Source: Piscinibacter lacus (GTDB lineage: Bacteria > Pseudomonadota > Gammaproteobacteria > Burkholderiales > Burkholderiaceae_C). Taken from it: 64,000 nucleotides of DNA. The stretch lies in assembly GCF_016735685.1 (NCBI RefSeq), contig NZ_JAERRA010000001.1, forward strand, positions 1,798,001 through 1,862,000. The letters are read 5' to 3'. Below, piece after piece: positions 14,180-23,271 of this stretch. The notes under the pieces were generated by a model. That model did no database searches. It was not told where the DNA came from and worked only from the letters and a program-made list of their open reading frames with translations. Each line of letters opens with the position of its first letter. The first letter of the stretch is position 1. The translations under genes and the position numbers were made by a program.

Positions 14180-17100
14180 TCAGCGGAAGTTGCGCGCGGG
14201 GGCTTGCAGGGCGCCCAGCCAGTCGCTCAGGTCCAGCAGGTGGCGCGCACGCAGCTGGCCGACGCCGTGCCTGAGCTGCCAGCGGCCGGCCACGGCCAGC
14301 AGGCGGGCCTGCAGCAGCGGCGTGCGCTGGCGTTCGCGCAGGCGGCGGTCGACGATGACCTGGGTGCAGCCGGTCTCGTCCTCCAGGCTGAGGAAGACGG
14401 TGCCGCCGGCGGTGCCGGGCGCCTGGCGCATCAGCACCAGGCCGCAGGCCCAGGTGGGCTGATCGTCGGCCAGGCCGGCCAGTTCGCGTGCGCTGCGCAG
14501 GCCGCGGGCGGCCAGGCGCGGGCGCAGCAGGGCCAGGGGATGGCGGCGCAGCGAGAGCCCGAGCTGCGCATGGTCCTGCGCGATGGCCTCGGCCTCGGCC
14601 ATCGGGGGCAGGGGCGGCGGGGCTTCGGCGGGAGCGCCCAGGCCGTCCAGGGCCAGCACGGCGCCGGGGGCGCTGGCGGCCCAGAGCTGCTGGCGGCGCC
14701 GGCCGGCCAGGCGGCGCAGGGCATCGGCCCGGGCCAGGGCCTGCAGGGCCGGGCGGCCCAGGCCGCTGCGGCGGCGCAGATCGTCCAGATCGCGGAAGGG
14801 TCCGCCGGCCTGGCGGGCCTCGACCAGGGCCTGCGCGTCCGCCTGCGCCAGGTTCGCCACCTGGCGTAGGCCCAGGCGCACGGCGGGCTGGCCGGGCCGG
14901 CCGCGATCGGGCCAGGCGGGGCCGTCGATGGCAGCGCTCTCGGCCGGGCCGGGCGGCTCGGCCTCGGGCGGCTCCAGCCGGCAGTCCCAGTCGCTGCGCT
15001 GCACATCGACCGGGCGCACGGCCACGCCATGGCGGCGCGCGTCCTGCACGAGCTGGGCGGGCGCGTAGAAGCCCATGGGCTGCGCGTCCAGCACGGCGGC
15101 CAGGTAGATCGCCGGTTCGTGGCATTTCAGCCAGGCGCTCAGGTAGGCCAGCAGCGCGAAGCTGGTGGCATGGCTTTCCGGGAAACCGTATTCGCCGAAG
15201 CCCTCGATCTGGCGAAAGAGCTGCTCGGCGAAGTCGCGCGCATAGCCGCGTGCCGTCATGCCCTCGACGATGCGGGCGTGGAAATGGCCCACGCCGCCCT
15301 TGCGCCGCCAGGCGGCCATGGCGCGGCGGAGCTGGTCGGCCTCGCCGCCGCTGAAGCCGGCGGCGATCATGCAGAGCTGCATGACCTGCTCCTGGAAGAT
15401 CGGCACGCCCAGGGTGCGGCCCAGGGCCTCGTCCAGCGCGGGATAGGGGCTGTGCGCGGGCTCCAGCCCCTGCTTGCGGCGCAGGTAGGGATGCACCATG
15501 CCGCCCTGGATGGGCCCGGGCCGGACGATGGCCACCTGCACGACCAGCTCGTAGAAGCAGGCCGGCCGCAGCCGCGGCAGCATGGCCTGCTGGGCGCGGC
15601 TCTCGATCTGGAACAGGCCGACGGTGTCGGCGCGCTGGATCATGGCGTAGGTGGCCGGGTCCTCGCGCGGGATGTCGGCCAGCGTCCAGGGCCGCGGCCC
15701 TTCGGGCGAGGGCAGGGGGCCCCGCCAGGCCGTCAGGCCGGCCAGCGCGCGCCGCAGCAGGCTCAGCATGCCCAGGGCCAGCACGTCCACCTTCAGCAGG
15801 CCCAGGGCTTCGAGGTCGTCCTTGTCCCACTGGATGACGCTGCGGCCGTCCATCGCGGCCGGCTCGATCGGCACCAGCCGCGTCAGCCGCCCGCGCGCGA
15901 TCACCATGCCGCCGCTGTGCTGCGACAAATGGCGCGGAAAGCCCATGAGCTGCTGCACCAGCCCCAGCCAGCGCCGCAGGCCGGGCGCCTCCGCGGGCAG
16001 GCCCAGCTCGGCCATGCGCTGCGGCAGGGTCTCGGGCGCGTCGAAGCCCTGCAGGCTGCCGGCCAGGCGCTCGATGGTCGCCGGCGCGATCCCCAGGGCC
16101 TGGCCCACCTCGCGCACCGCGCCGCGCACGCGGTAGGTGCTGAGCGCGGCGGCCATCGCGCAGCGCTGGCGGCCGTACTTGGCATAGAGGTACTGGATGA
16201 CCTCCTCGCGGCGCTCATGCTCGAAGTCCACATCGATGTCCGGCGGCTCGTCGCGCTCGACGCTGATGAAGCGCTCGAACAGCAGGCTCGCGGTCTGCGG
16301 GTCGACTTCGGTGATGCCCAGGCAGTAGCAGACGGCCGAATTCGCCGCCGAGCCCCGCCCCTGGCAGAGGATGCCGCGCCCGCGTGCGAAGAGCACCGCG
16401 TCGTAGACCGTCAGGAAGAAGGGCTCGTAGGCCTTCAGGGCAATCAGGGCCAGCTCGCGCTCGATCTGCTCGCTCACCGCAGCCGGCACACCCTGCGGAT
16501 AGCGGCGCGCGGCGCCGGCGGCCGTCAGCGCACGCAGGTAGCTGGCCGGACTGTGGCCGGGCGGGACCAGCTCGTCCGGATACTCGTAGCGCAGCTCGCT
16601 GAGCGAGAAGCGGCAGCGCCGCGCGAAGTCCCAGGCCGCCGCCTGCCAGGCGGGGCGGAACAGGGTGGCGCGGCTCAGCGCGTCGCGCAGGTGCTGCTCG
16701 GCATTGGGCGCCAGGGCGCGGCCGCAGTCGGCCAGCGGCTTGCCCAGGCGGATGGCGCTCAGCGTGTCCTGTAGCGGCTTGCGCGAGCGGCGGTGCATCA
16801 GCACGTCGCCGGCCGGCAGCAGCGGCAGGCCGCTGGCGGCGGCCACCGCCTCCAGGGCGGCGATGCGGGCTTCGTCCTCGCCCAGGCGCAGCAGCACCAG
16901 GCCGATGCCGACCCGCGGCGGTTCGCCCGGCAGGGGCGGGAAGTGCTGCGCCAGCCAGCGTGCCTGGGCCCGCCAGCGCGGCAGGGGCTCGGGCGGGGGC
17001 TCGGCCGGGCCAGCCGCATCCGGCGGGTCGGCGGCCTCCGGCTCGGCGGGCGGCGGGGCGGCGCCCTCGGGCAGCCAGACGATCAGGCAGCCCGGCAGGC

Positions 17101-17605
17101 CCGGGCGCAGCGCGCGGTCGGCGGGCGGGCGCAGCAGATCCTGCGGATGCAGGCGGTAGCTGCCCTTGGCGCAGCGGCTGCGGCCCAGGCTGATCAGCTC
17201 GGCCAGGTCGCCATAGCCTTCGCGGTCGCGGGCCAGCAGCACCAGGCGCAGCGGTGCGGGCGGCAGGCCGGGCTCGGGCGCCGGCCCGGCCTCCAGGGTG
17301 AACAGGCTGCTGCACAGCAGTTGCAGCGGCCGGCCGGCCAGGCGCTGGCGGCGCGTCTCCTCATGCGCGCGGACGATGCCGGCCAGCGAGCACTCATCGC
17401 TCAGTGCCAGGGCGGCATAGCCCAGCTCGGCGGCGCGGGCGACCAGTTCCTCGGGATGCGAGGCGCCGGTCAGGAAGCTGAAGTTGCTGCGGCAGACCAG
17501 CTCGACCGGCGGGACGGGGCCAGCCGCATCGCCCGCTGCGCCGGCGGGCGCGGTCTCCAGCGGCAGGCCGGTGGCGGCCGCCCAGGCGGGATCGATCGGG
17601 TCCAC
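14180..17605 (-). CDS. dnaE2: Error-prone DNA polymerase DnaE2 (ImuC)
   Basis: A 1141-residue C-family polymerase, the catalytic member of the ImuA-ImuB-DnaE2 mutasome that does SOS-induced translesion synthesis. The N-terminal PHP domain carries SNFSFLTGASHPEELVARA; the usual His just before it in family members is Val here. A Pro/Ala-rich insert at about 185-205 is unusual. The catalytic palm has the PDIDVDFEHERREE signature near residues 455-465. A helix-hairpin-helix region and OB-fold follow, and the C-terminal tau-binding part of replicative alpha is absent. The start is a GTG at 17605, six bases after the imuB stop. It is the last gene of the SOS operon. Confidence 0.95.
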   Translation of the reverse strand: MDPIDPAWAAATGLPLETAPAGAAGDAAGPVPPVELVCRSNFSFLTGASHPEELVARAAELGYAALALSDECSLAGIVRAHEETRRQRLAGRPLQLLCSSLFTLEAGPAPEPGLPPAPLRLVLLARDREGYGDLAELISLGRSRCAKGSYRLHPQDLLRPPADRALRPGLPGCLIVWLPEGAAPPPAEPEAADPPDAAGPAEPPPEPLPRWRAQARWLAQHFPPLPGEPPRVGIGLVLLRLGEDEARIAALEAVAAASGLPLLPAGDVLMHRRSRKPLQDTLSAIRLGKPLADCGRALAPNAEQHLRDALSRATLFRPAWQAAAWDFARRCRFSLSELRYEYPDELVPPGHSPASYLRALTAAGAARRYPQGVPAAVSEQIERELALIALKAYEPFFLTVYDAVLFARGRGILCQGRGSAANSAVCYCLGITEVDPQTASLLFERFISVERDEPPDIDVDFEHERREEVIQYLYAKYGRQRCAMAAALSTYRVRGAVREVGQALGIAPATIERLAGSLQGFDAPETLPQRMAELGLPAEAPGLRRWLGLVQQLMGFPRHLSQHSGGMVIARGRLTRLVPIEPAAMDGRSVIQWDKDDLEALGLLKVDVLALGMLSLLRRALAGLTAWRGPLPSPEGPRPWTLADIPREDPATYAMIQRADTVGLFQIESRAQQAMLPRLRPACFYELVVQVAIVRPGPIQGGMVHPYLRRKQGLEPAHSPYPALDEALGRTLGVPIFQEQVMQLCMIAAGFSGGEADQLRRAMAAWRRKGGVGHFHARIVEGMTARGYARDFAEQLFRQIEGFGEYGFPESHATSFALLAYLSAWLKCHEPAIYLAAVLDAQPMGFYAPAQLVQDARRHGVAVRPVDVQRSDWDCRLEPPEAEPPGPAESAAIDGPAWPDRGRPGQPAVRLGLRQVANLAQADAQALVEARQAGGPFRDLDDLRRRSGLGRPALQALARADALRRLAGRRRQQLWAASAPGAVLALDGLGAPAEAPPPLPPMAEAEAIAQDHAQLGLSLRRHPLALLRPRLAARGLRSARELAGLADDQPTWACGLVLMRQAPGTAGGTVFLSLEDETGCTQVIVDRRLRERQRTPLLQARLLAVAGRWQLRHGVGQLRARHLLDLSDWLGALQAPARNFR

Positions 17606-17611
17606 GGCGTC

Positions 17612-19030
17612 TCAGCCGAACCAGCCGTGCAGGAACCAGGCGCCGTCCGCCCCCGGCCCGTCCAGGCGGCGGAAGACCCAGCGCCAGCGCTGGTCAGCCC
17701 CCAGCGCGGGCTGGTAGTCGCGGCGCTCGCCGGGGCTGTCAAACCAGCCGGCTTCCAGGCGTTCGGCCCGGCCCAGCAGGCGCAGCGGCGCGCCTTCATG
17801 CCAGGGCTGGCCGCGGGCGTCGCAGGGCAGGGCTTCGGGCCGGTCCAGCAGCCACAGCGGGCGCGGGCCGGGGGGCGCGGGCGGGGCGTGCCGCGCGCGG
17901 CCGGTGGTGCTTGAGGGGGGCAGCGCGCGGGCCGGTCGCTCGCGCTGGGCGCGCTCGGGCCGGTGGTCGTCGCAGGCTTCCAGCTCGCGCAGCCGGCCGG
18001 GGCCCAGGCGGGCATTCAGGCGGTCGATCAGCTCGGCGCGGCGGCGCAGGTCCTGCTCGGGGCCGGGCCAGAGCTGGCCCTCGCCCGGGTCCTCGGCCGT
18101 GCTGCCCAGCAAGTCCAGCCGCAGCGCCCGCACGGCGGCCGGCAAGCGGCAGCGCGCAAGCTTCTCGCCCATCAGCGCGGCCAGGCGCTCGGGGCGATGC
18201 TCGGCCTGTGCCAGGTCCAGGCGCAGCACGGTGTCGGGCTGCGCTTCGCGGCGCTGCGGATGTGCCAGCCGCAGCATCAGCCGGCTGGCCTGGCGGCGAC
18301 GCGGCTGCAGCCAGGCCGCCAGCGCCGCCCAGGCCGGGGCCAGGGCGGCGGCCAGGGCCTCCAGCCGCTCTTCATGGGCCGGCAGTTCCAGCCGCCACAG
18401 CCAGGGGTCTTCGACCTGCCAGAGGTCGGGCAGCTCGGGCGCCTCGCCCCAGGCGCGATCCAGCGCGCGCAGCAGGCCGGGCCCGAAGCGGGCCTGCAGC
18501 CCGGCGCGCGGCAGTTGGCGCAGCGCGCCGAGCGTGGCGCAGCCCAGGGCTTCGGCCAGCGGCTGCCAGGCGGCGGCCTCGCCCGGTTCGGCCGGCCAGG
18601 CGCGCCGCAGGGCGGGCAGCAGGTCGACGGGCAGCGTCGCCAGCCGCTGCTGGAGCCGGTGCCGCTGCAGCAGCCGGCGCGGCCCGTCCGGCGCCTGGGC
18701 CAGCAGCCAGGCGCCGGTGGCGGTCGGCGCCAGGCCCCAGCGACCCCGCCCGGGCCAGGCGCCGCCGCCCGGCCCGGCGGCTTGCCGGCCGGTCTCGGCC
18801 AGGCGCCGCAGCAGCGCGCGCAGCCCGCCGAAGAGGCGCAGCGTGGGCGCCAGGTCCAGCAGCAGGCCTTCGTCGCGCAGCACGATGCGTGCACTGAAAG
18901 CCGACAGGCGCCGCGCCAGGGCTTGCAGCGCCTCGGCCTCGGCCGCCGGGTCGCGCGGCCGCAGCGCGCCGGACAGGTCGGGCAGCCAGAGCGCCAGCCA
19001 CAGCGGCGGACGGGAGAAAGGGGGTGGCAT
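17612..19030 (-). CDS. imuB: ImuB, catalytically dead Y-family polymerase-like mutasome adaptor
   Basis: A 472-residue ImuB. It begins LWLALWLPDLSGALRPRD, where Y-family polymerases carry catalytic aspartates; those are replaced, as known for ImuB. The palm/fingers-like part reaches about residue 165, a little-finger-like region follows (about 225-330), and the C-terminus after a Pro/Arg linker has PLWLLDRPEAL...WFDSPGERRDYQPA, the ImuB C-terminal domain that contacts ImuA and DnaE2. Family role: docks DnaE2 on the sliding clamp. It lies between imuA (25-bp gap) and dnaE2 (6-bp gap) on one strand. Confidence 0.93.
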   Translation of the reverse strand: MPPPFSRPPLWLALWLPDLSGALRPRDPAAEAEALQALARRLSAFSARIVLRDEGLLLDLAPTLRLFGGLRALLRRLAETGRQAAGPGGGAWPGRGRWGLAPTATGAWLLAQAPDGPRRLLQRHRLQQRLATLPVDLLPALRRAWPAEPGEAAAWQPLAEALGCATLGALRQLPRAGLQARFGPGLLRALDRAWGEAPELPDLWQVEDPWLWRLELPAHEERLEALAAALAPAWAALAAWLQPRRRQASRLMLRLAHPQRREAQPDTVLRLDLAQAEHRPERLAALMGEKLARCRLPAAVRALRLDLLGSTAEDPGEGQLWPGPEQDLRRRAELIDRLNARLGPGRLRELEACDDHRPERAQRERPARALPPSSTTGRARHAPPAPPGPRPLWLLDRPEALPCDARGQPWHEGAPLRLLGRAERLEAGWFDSPGERRDYQPALGADQRWRWVFRRLDGPGADGAWFLHGWFG

Positions 19031-19055
19031 GGCCGGCGGCTTCGTCCACAGCGTT

Positions 19056-19832
19056 TCAGACCAGGCCCAGCCGCCGCGCAGCGGCGCTGCGCGGCACCGG
19101 CCGCGGCGCCGACACGGGGCGGGCGGTGGCCGGCCCCAGCGGCTGCAAGCGCGCTGCGCCCAGGCGCAGGGGATGCGGGCGCGGCAGATGCAGCAAGCGG
19201 TCCAGCGGCGGGCCCTGGCGCTTGAGCAGGCGCAGCGTCAGCGCCGGCCCGGCGACCGCGTCCAGTTGCAGGCGCAGCGGCGCCGGGCTGGCCTGCGTAG
19301 CCACCGCCAGCGGCCGCAGCAGCACCAGCAGGCAGGCCGGCGAGCCCTGGGCCGCGCGGTGCAGGCGCCGCAGGCTCAGCGCCGGCAGCGGCTGCATGCA
19401 CCACCAGACGATGGCCAGGGCCAGGCCGCTGCGCAGGGCCTGCTCGACCGCCCAGGCGGTGTCCGCCGCCCGGGCCTCACGCAGCAGCAGCAGCGGCAGC
19501 CCGGCCAGGCCCAGGGCGGCCAGGCCGTCGCGCTGCACGCCATGCGGCGGATCGACCCACAGCAGCCCCGCCGCGCCCGGCCGGGCCTGGTGCCCTTGCA
19601 GCAGGGGCGCCAGCAGGCCCAGCTCGCCGCTGGCCGGCGCAGGGATCAGCAGCTCGCTCAGCGCCCCCAGCGGCCAGCCGCGCCCGGGCAGCACGGCGTC
19701 CAGGCCGGACAGCCCGCTGGGGCAGCAGGCCCCGCTCGGCGCCGCCAGGCGGTCGGCCCGCCACAGGCCGTCCAGGCGCGGCAAGGGCGGGGCGCGGCCG
19801 GCGGCCGGAGCTGGGGGGAGGGACGAAAACAT
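19056..19832 (-). CDS. imuA: ImuA, RecA-like mutasome subunit
   Basis: A 258-residue ImuA. The RecA-like fold is recognisable from PSGLSGLDAVLPGRGWPLGALSEL, LLWVDPPHG and the AVEQALRSGLALAIVWW strand. As in other ImuA proteins, the Walker A is degenerate. In family members it binds ImuB and RecA and is needed for SOS mutagenesis. It is the first gene of imuA-imuB-dnaE2. The only good start is ATG 19832, which abuts a LexA-like operator, so the leader would be very short. No Shine-Dalgarno is visible. Confidence 0.9.
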   Translation of the reverse strand: MFSSLPPAPAAGRAPPLPRLDGLWRADRLAAPSGACCPSGLSGLDAVLPGRGWPLGALSELLIPAPASGELGLLAPLLQGHQARPGAAGLLWVDPPHGVQRDGLAALGLAGLPLLLLREARAADTAWAVEQALRSGLALAIVWWCMQPLPALSLRRLHRAAQGSPACLLVLLRPLAVATQASPAPLRLQLDAVAGPALTLRLLKRQGPPLDRLLHLPRPHPLRLGAARLQPLGPATARPVSAPRPVPRSAAARRLGLV

Positions 19833-19848
19833 ATGTGTATTTGTACAG
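19833..19848 (-). promoter_or_regulatory. LexA-like SOS box of imuA operon
   Basis: On the minus strand the sequence is CTGTACAAATACACAT. This is CTGT-N8-ACAT, matching the gammaproteobacterial-type CTGT-N8-ACAG consensus at seven of eight fixed positions. It ends directly at the imuA ATG. SOS control of this cassette is established in relatives, which supports the call. Confidence 0.72.
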
Positions 19849-19948
19849 CATATGCATCTCGCCCGATGAGCCTGGGGGGCTGGGTCGCAAGGGCTTTTTC
19901 ACGGCCGCCGGCGCCCGCCGGGGCGCCCGCTGCGGCGCTCACACCTTC

Positions 19949-20503
19949 TCAGCCCGGCGGCAGGCGGCGGTAGCTGACGAAGGCATGGCCCAGCGGCGCG
20001 TCGGCGGCGCCAGCCTCGCGCAGGGTCTCGACGAAGGCTTCGCGCGGCCAGTTGGGGAAGCGGGTGTCGGCATCCGGCACGTCCAGCTCGATCTCGGTCA
20101 GCACCAGGCCGTCGGCGCGCTGCAGGGCCTGGGCATAGAGCTGGCCGCCGCCGATCAGGAAGACCTTGGGCACGCCGTCCGGCGGCAGGCCGCCGGGGGC
20201 GGCCTGGGCCTGGGCCCAGTCGCTGGCGGCGGCGAGGGCCTCGTCGAGGCTGTTCGCGGCATGGGCGCCGGGGGCTTGCCAGGCGGGATCGCGGCTGATG
20301 ACCCAGTTGGGCCGGCCGGGCAGGGGGCGGAAGCGCGCGGGCAGGCTGTCCCAGGTCTTGCGGCCCATGAGCACGGGGCAGCCCATCGTGACGCGGCGGA
20401 AGAAGGCCAGGTCCTGCGGCAGGTGCCAGGGCATGGTGCCGTCGCGGCCGATCGCGCCGTCGCGGGCCACGGCGGCGATCAGCCAGAGTTCGGGACGGGA
20501 CAT
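19949..20503 (-). CDS. folA: Dihydrofolate reductase
   Basis: A 184-residue DHFR that reduces dihydrofolate to tetrahydrofolate with NADPH. Family features are ELWLIAAVARDGAIGRDGTMPWHLPQDLAFFRRVTMG at the start, MGRKTWDSLP, and VFLIGGGQLYAQAL near residue 135. The substrate-binding acid is the Asp in the LPQDLAFF segment. The ATG at 20503 lies three bases after the thyA stop, so the pair is co-transcribed. thyA produces the dihydrofolate that folA recycles. It is a little longer than E. coli FolA because of a loop around residues 95-115. Confidence 0.96.
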   Translation of the reverse strand: MSRPELWLIAAVARDGAIGRDGTMPWHLPQDLAFFRRVTMGCPVLMGRKTWDSLPARFRPLPGRPNWVISRDPAWQAPGAHAANSLDEALAAASDWAQAQAAPGGLPPDGVPKVFLIGGGQLYAQALQRADGLVLTEIELDVPDADTRFPNWPREAFVETLREAGAADAPLGHAFVSYRRLPPG

Positions 20504-20506
20504 GGT

Positions 20507-21346
20507 TCAGACGGCCACAGGGGCTTTGAGGGCGGGATGGTGCTGGTAGCCGACGAGCTCGAAATCCTCGTAGGCGTAGTCGAAGATCGAGTCCGGCCGG
20601 CGCCGCAGCAGCAGGGTCGGCAGCGGGTAGGGCTCGCGTTCGAGCTGCGTCTGCACCTGGGCCAGGTGGTTGCTGTAGATGTGGCAGTCGCCGCCGGTCC
20701 AGATGAAGTCGCCCACGTCCAGGTCGGCCTGGGCGGCCATCAGGTGGGTCAGCAGGGCATAGCTGGCGATGTTGAAGGGCACGCCCAGGAAGAGGTCGGC
20801 ACTGCGCTGGTACATCTGGCAGCTCAGCCGGCCGCGGCCACCGTCGACGCCGGGGGCCACGTGGAACTGGAAGAAGGCATGGCAGGGCATCAGGGCCATC
20901 TTGGGCAGCTCGGCCACATTCCAGGCGCTGACCACGATGCGGCGCGAGTCGGGCTCGGTCCTGAGCAGGCGCAGGGCCTCGGCAATCTGGTCGATGCTGC
21001 CGCCGTCCGGGTCGTGCGGATTGGGCCAGGAGCGCCACTGCACGCCGTAGACCGGGCCCAGGTCGCCGTCGGGCGCTGCCCATTCGTCCCAGATCGTCAC
21101 GCCGCGCTCTTGCAGCCAGCGGGCATTGCCGTCGCCGCGCAGGAACCACAGCAGCTCCAGCGCGATGGACTTGAAGTGCACCTTCTTCGTCGTGATCAGC
21201 GGGAAGCCGGCCGACAGGTCGAAGCGCATCTGGTGCCCGAAGACCGACAAGGTGCCGGTGCCCGTGCGGTCGCCCTTGGCCACGCCGTGGGCCAGCACAT
21301 GGCGCAGCAGGTCTTCGTAGGGGGTGGGGAGGGGGGACGGGCTCAT
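20507..21346 (-). CDS. thyA: Thymidylate synthase
   Basis: A 279-residue ThyA, converting dUMP to dTMP with methylene-tetrahydrofolate. Visible motifs are the N-terminal [20 protein letters not shown], the catalytic Cys in [14 protein letters not shown] (about residue 158), [19 protein letters not shown] and the C-terminal [10 protein letters not shown]. Length is typical for the family. It is transcribed with folA downstream. The upstream gap to the ABC exporter gene is only 38 bp on the same strand, so read-through transcription is possible. Confidence 0.97.
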   Translation of the reverse strand: MSPSPLPTPYEDLLRHVLAHGVAKGDRTGTGTLSVFGHQMRFDLSAGFPLITTKKVHFKSIALELLWFLRGDGNARWLQERGVTIWDEWAAPDGDLGPVYGVQWRSWPNPHDPDGGSIDQIAEALRLLRTEPDSRRIVVSAWNVAELPKMALMPCHAFFQFHVAPGVDGGRGRLSCQMYQRSADLFLGVPFNIASYALLTHLMAAQADLDVGDFIWTGGDCHIYSNHLAQVQTQLEREPYPLPTLLLRRRPDSIFDYAYEDFELVGYQHHPALKAPVAV

Positions 21347-21384
21347 GGCAGATTTTCGGTCGGCGTGAAGCGTGCGGGTCCCGC

Positions 21385-23193
21385 TCAGGCGGGGTCTCCG
21401 TCCCCCTCGAACTGCACCGCCGCCAGCCGCGTATACAGCGCGCAGCGGCCCAGCAGCTCGGCATGGCGGCCGATGTCGACGATGCGACCCTGCTCCATCA
21501 CCACGATGCGGTCGGCATGCTGCACGGTGGACAGGCGGTGGGCGATGACGAGCGTGGTGCGGCCGCGCATGGCCTCGGTCAGCGCGGCCTGCACGGCGCG
21601 TTCGCTCTCGGTGTCGAGCGCGCTGGTGGCCTCGTCCAGCAGCAGCAGCGGCGCGTTCTTCAGGATGGCCCGGGCGATCGCGATGCGCTGGCGCTGGCCG
21701 CCCGAAAGGCGCACGCCGCGCTCGCCCAGGTAGGTGGCATAGCCCTCGGGCAGCGCGCGCAGGAAGCCGTCGGCCTGGGCGGCGGTGGCAGCGGCCAGCA
21801 CCTCGGCCTCGCTGGCGTCGGGCCGGCCGTAGCGGATGTTCTCCAGCGCGCTGGTCGAGAACACGGTCGAGTCCTGCGGCACCAGGCCGATGCGGCTGCG
21901 CAGGTCGCCCAGGCGCAGCAGGGCGATGGGCACGCCGTCGAGGTCGATGCTGCCCTGCTGCGGCTCGTAGAAGCGCAGCAGCAACTGGAACAGCGTGCTC
22001 TTGCCGGCCCCGCTGGGGCCGACCAGGGCCACGGTCTCGCCCGGGCGCACGCTCAGGTCAAAGCCGTCCAGCGCCAGGGTGTCGGGCCGCGAGGGGTAGG
22101 CAAAGCGCAGGCCTTCGAGCCGCAGGGCGACGCCGGCCGGGTCGCGTGCGGGCAGGGCCTGGGCGTCGCGCGGCTCCTGGATGGGCGAGATGCCGTGCAG
22201 CAGCTCCAGCAGCCTCTCGCTGGCGCCGGCCGCGCGCAGCAGGTCGCCCCAGACCTCGGCCAGCACGGCCACGGAGCCGACGAAGATGATCACGTAGACG
22301 ATGGTCTGGCCCAGGTGGCCGGCCGTGATCTCGCCGCGCACCACGGCCTGGGTGCCCTGGTACAGGCCCCAGAGCAGGGCCGCGAAGGTGGCCGCGATGA
22401 TGAAGGCCACCAGCACCGCGCGCAGGCGGCTGCGCTTGACGGCGGTGCCGAAGGCGCGTTCGGTCGCATCGTCGAAGCGGCTGGCCTCGCGCGCCTCCTG
22501 GCCGTGGGCCTGCACGACCGGGATGGCACCCAGCACCTCGGCGGCGATGGCGCTGCTGTCGGCCACGCGGTCCTGGCTGGCGCGGGAGAGGCGCCGCACC
22601 TTGCGCCCGGCCCAGATCGCCGGCAGCACCACGCCCACCAGGATGCCCAGCACCTGCGCCATCACCACCGGGTTGGTGACGATGAGCATGGCCAGGGCGC
22701 CCAGGCCCATCACCGTGTTGCGCAGGCCCATGGACAGGCTGGAGCCGACCAGGGTCTGGACCAGCGTGGTGTCGGTGGTCAGGCGCGAGAGCACCTCGCC
22801 GACCTGGGTCGATTCGAAGAACTGGGGGCTTTGCTTCAGCACATGGCGGTAGACGGCATTGCGCAGGTCGGCCGTCACGCGTTCGCCGATCCAGCTCACC
22901 ATGTAGAAGCGCGCGGCCGAGAACACCGCGAGCGCCACGCCCACGCCGAACAGGGCCAGGAAGTGGCCGCGCAGCGCGAACAGGCGCTCGCCCGGGTCGG
23001 CGGCGATGAAGCCCTGGTCGACCAGGGCCTTGAGCGCCACCGGAAAGGCCAGGGTGCTGGCCGCGGCCAGCACCAGGAAGAGTGCGGCCAGCAGCACCCG
23101 TCCGCGGTAGGGGCGGAAAAAGGGCAGCAGGCCGCGCAGCGGGCTGAGGCGGCGGCCGGCGGCGTCGGGGGAGGCGGGGGATGCGGGGCTCAT
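21385..23193 (-). CDS. MsbA-like ABC exporter (fused permease and ATPase)
   Basis: A 602-residue half-transporter that would act as a homodimer in the inner membrane. An N-terminal six-helix export domain (about 20-320, first helix [20 protein letters not shown]) is followed by an ATPase with GPSGAGKST (Walker A, about 395), the [16 protein letters not shown] signature, [12 protein letters not shown] (Walker B) and the switch His in [13 protein letters not shown]. It belongs to the ABCB-type lipid or drug exporter group; the substrate cannot be read from sequence. The position upstream of thyA-folA gives no clue. MsbA proper is normally next to lpxK, which is not present. Confidence 0.9.
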   Translation of the reverse strand: MSPASPASPDAAGRRLSPLRGLLPFFRPYRGRVLLAALFLVLAAASTLAFPVALKALVDQGFIAADPGERLFALRGHFLALFGVGVALAVFSAARFYMVSWIGERVTADLRNAVYRHVLKQSPQFFESTQVGEVLSRLTTDTTLVQTLVGSSLSMGLRNTVMGLGALAMLIVTNPVVMAQVLGILVGVVLPAIWAGRKVRRLSRASQDRVADSSAIAAEVLGAIPVVQAHGQEAREASRFDDATERAFGTAVKRSRLRAVLVAFIIAATFAALLWGLYQGTQAVVRGEITAGHLGQTIVYVIIFVGSVAVLAEVWGDLLRAAGASERLLELLHGISPIQEPRDAQALPARDPAGVALRLEGLRFAYPSRPDTLALDGFDLSVRPGETVALVGPSGAGKSTLFQLLLRFYEPQQGSIDLDGVPIALLRLGDLRSRIGLVPQDSTVFSTSALENIRYGRPDASEAEVLAAATAAQADGFLRALPEGYATYLGERGVRLSGGQRQRIAIARAILKNAPLLLLDEATSALDTESERAVQAALTEAMRGRTTLVIAHRLSTVQHADRIVVMEQGRIVDIGRHAELLGRCALYTRLAAVQFEGDGDPA

Positions 23194-23271
23194 GCGTGCG
23201 GGGAGGCGCCCCGGGCAGCGGGGCGTCGGCAGTGTAGGAGGCGGGGCGATGGCCCGCCCGGCTGCGCAGGC

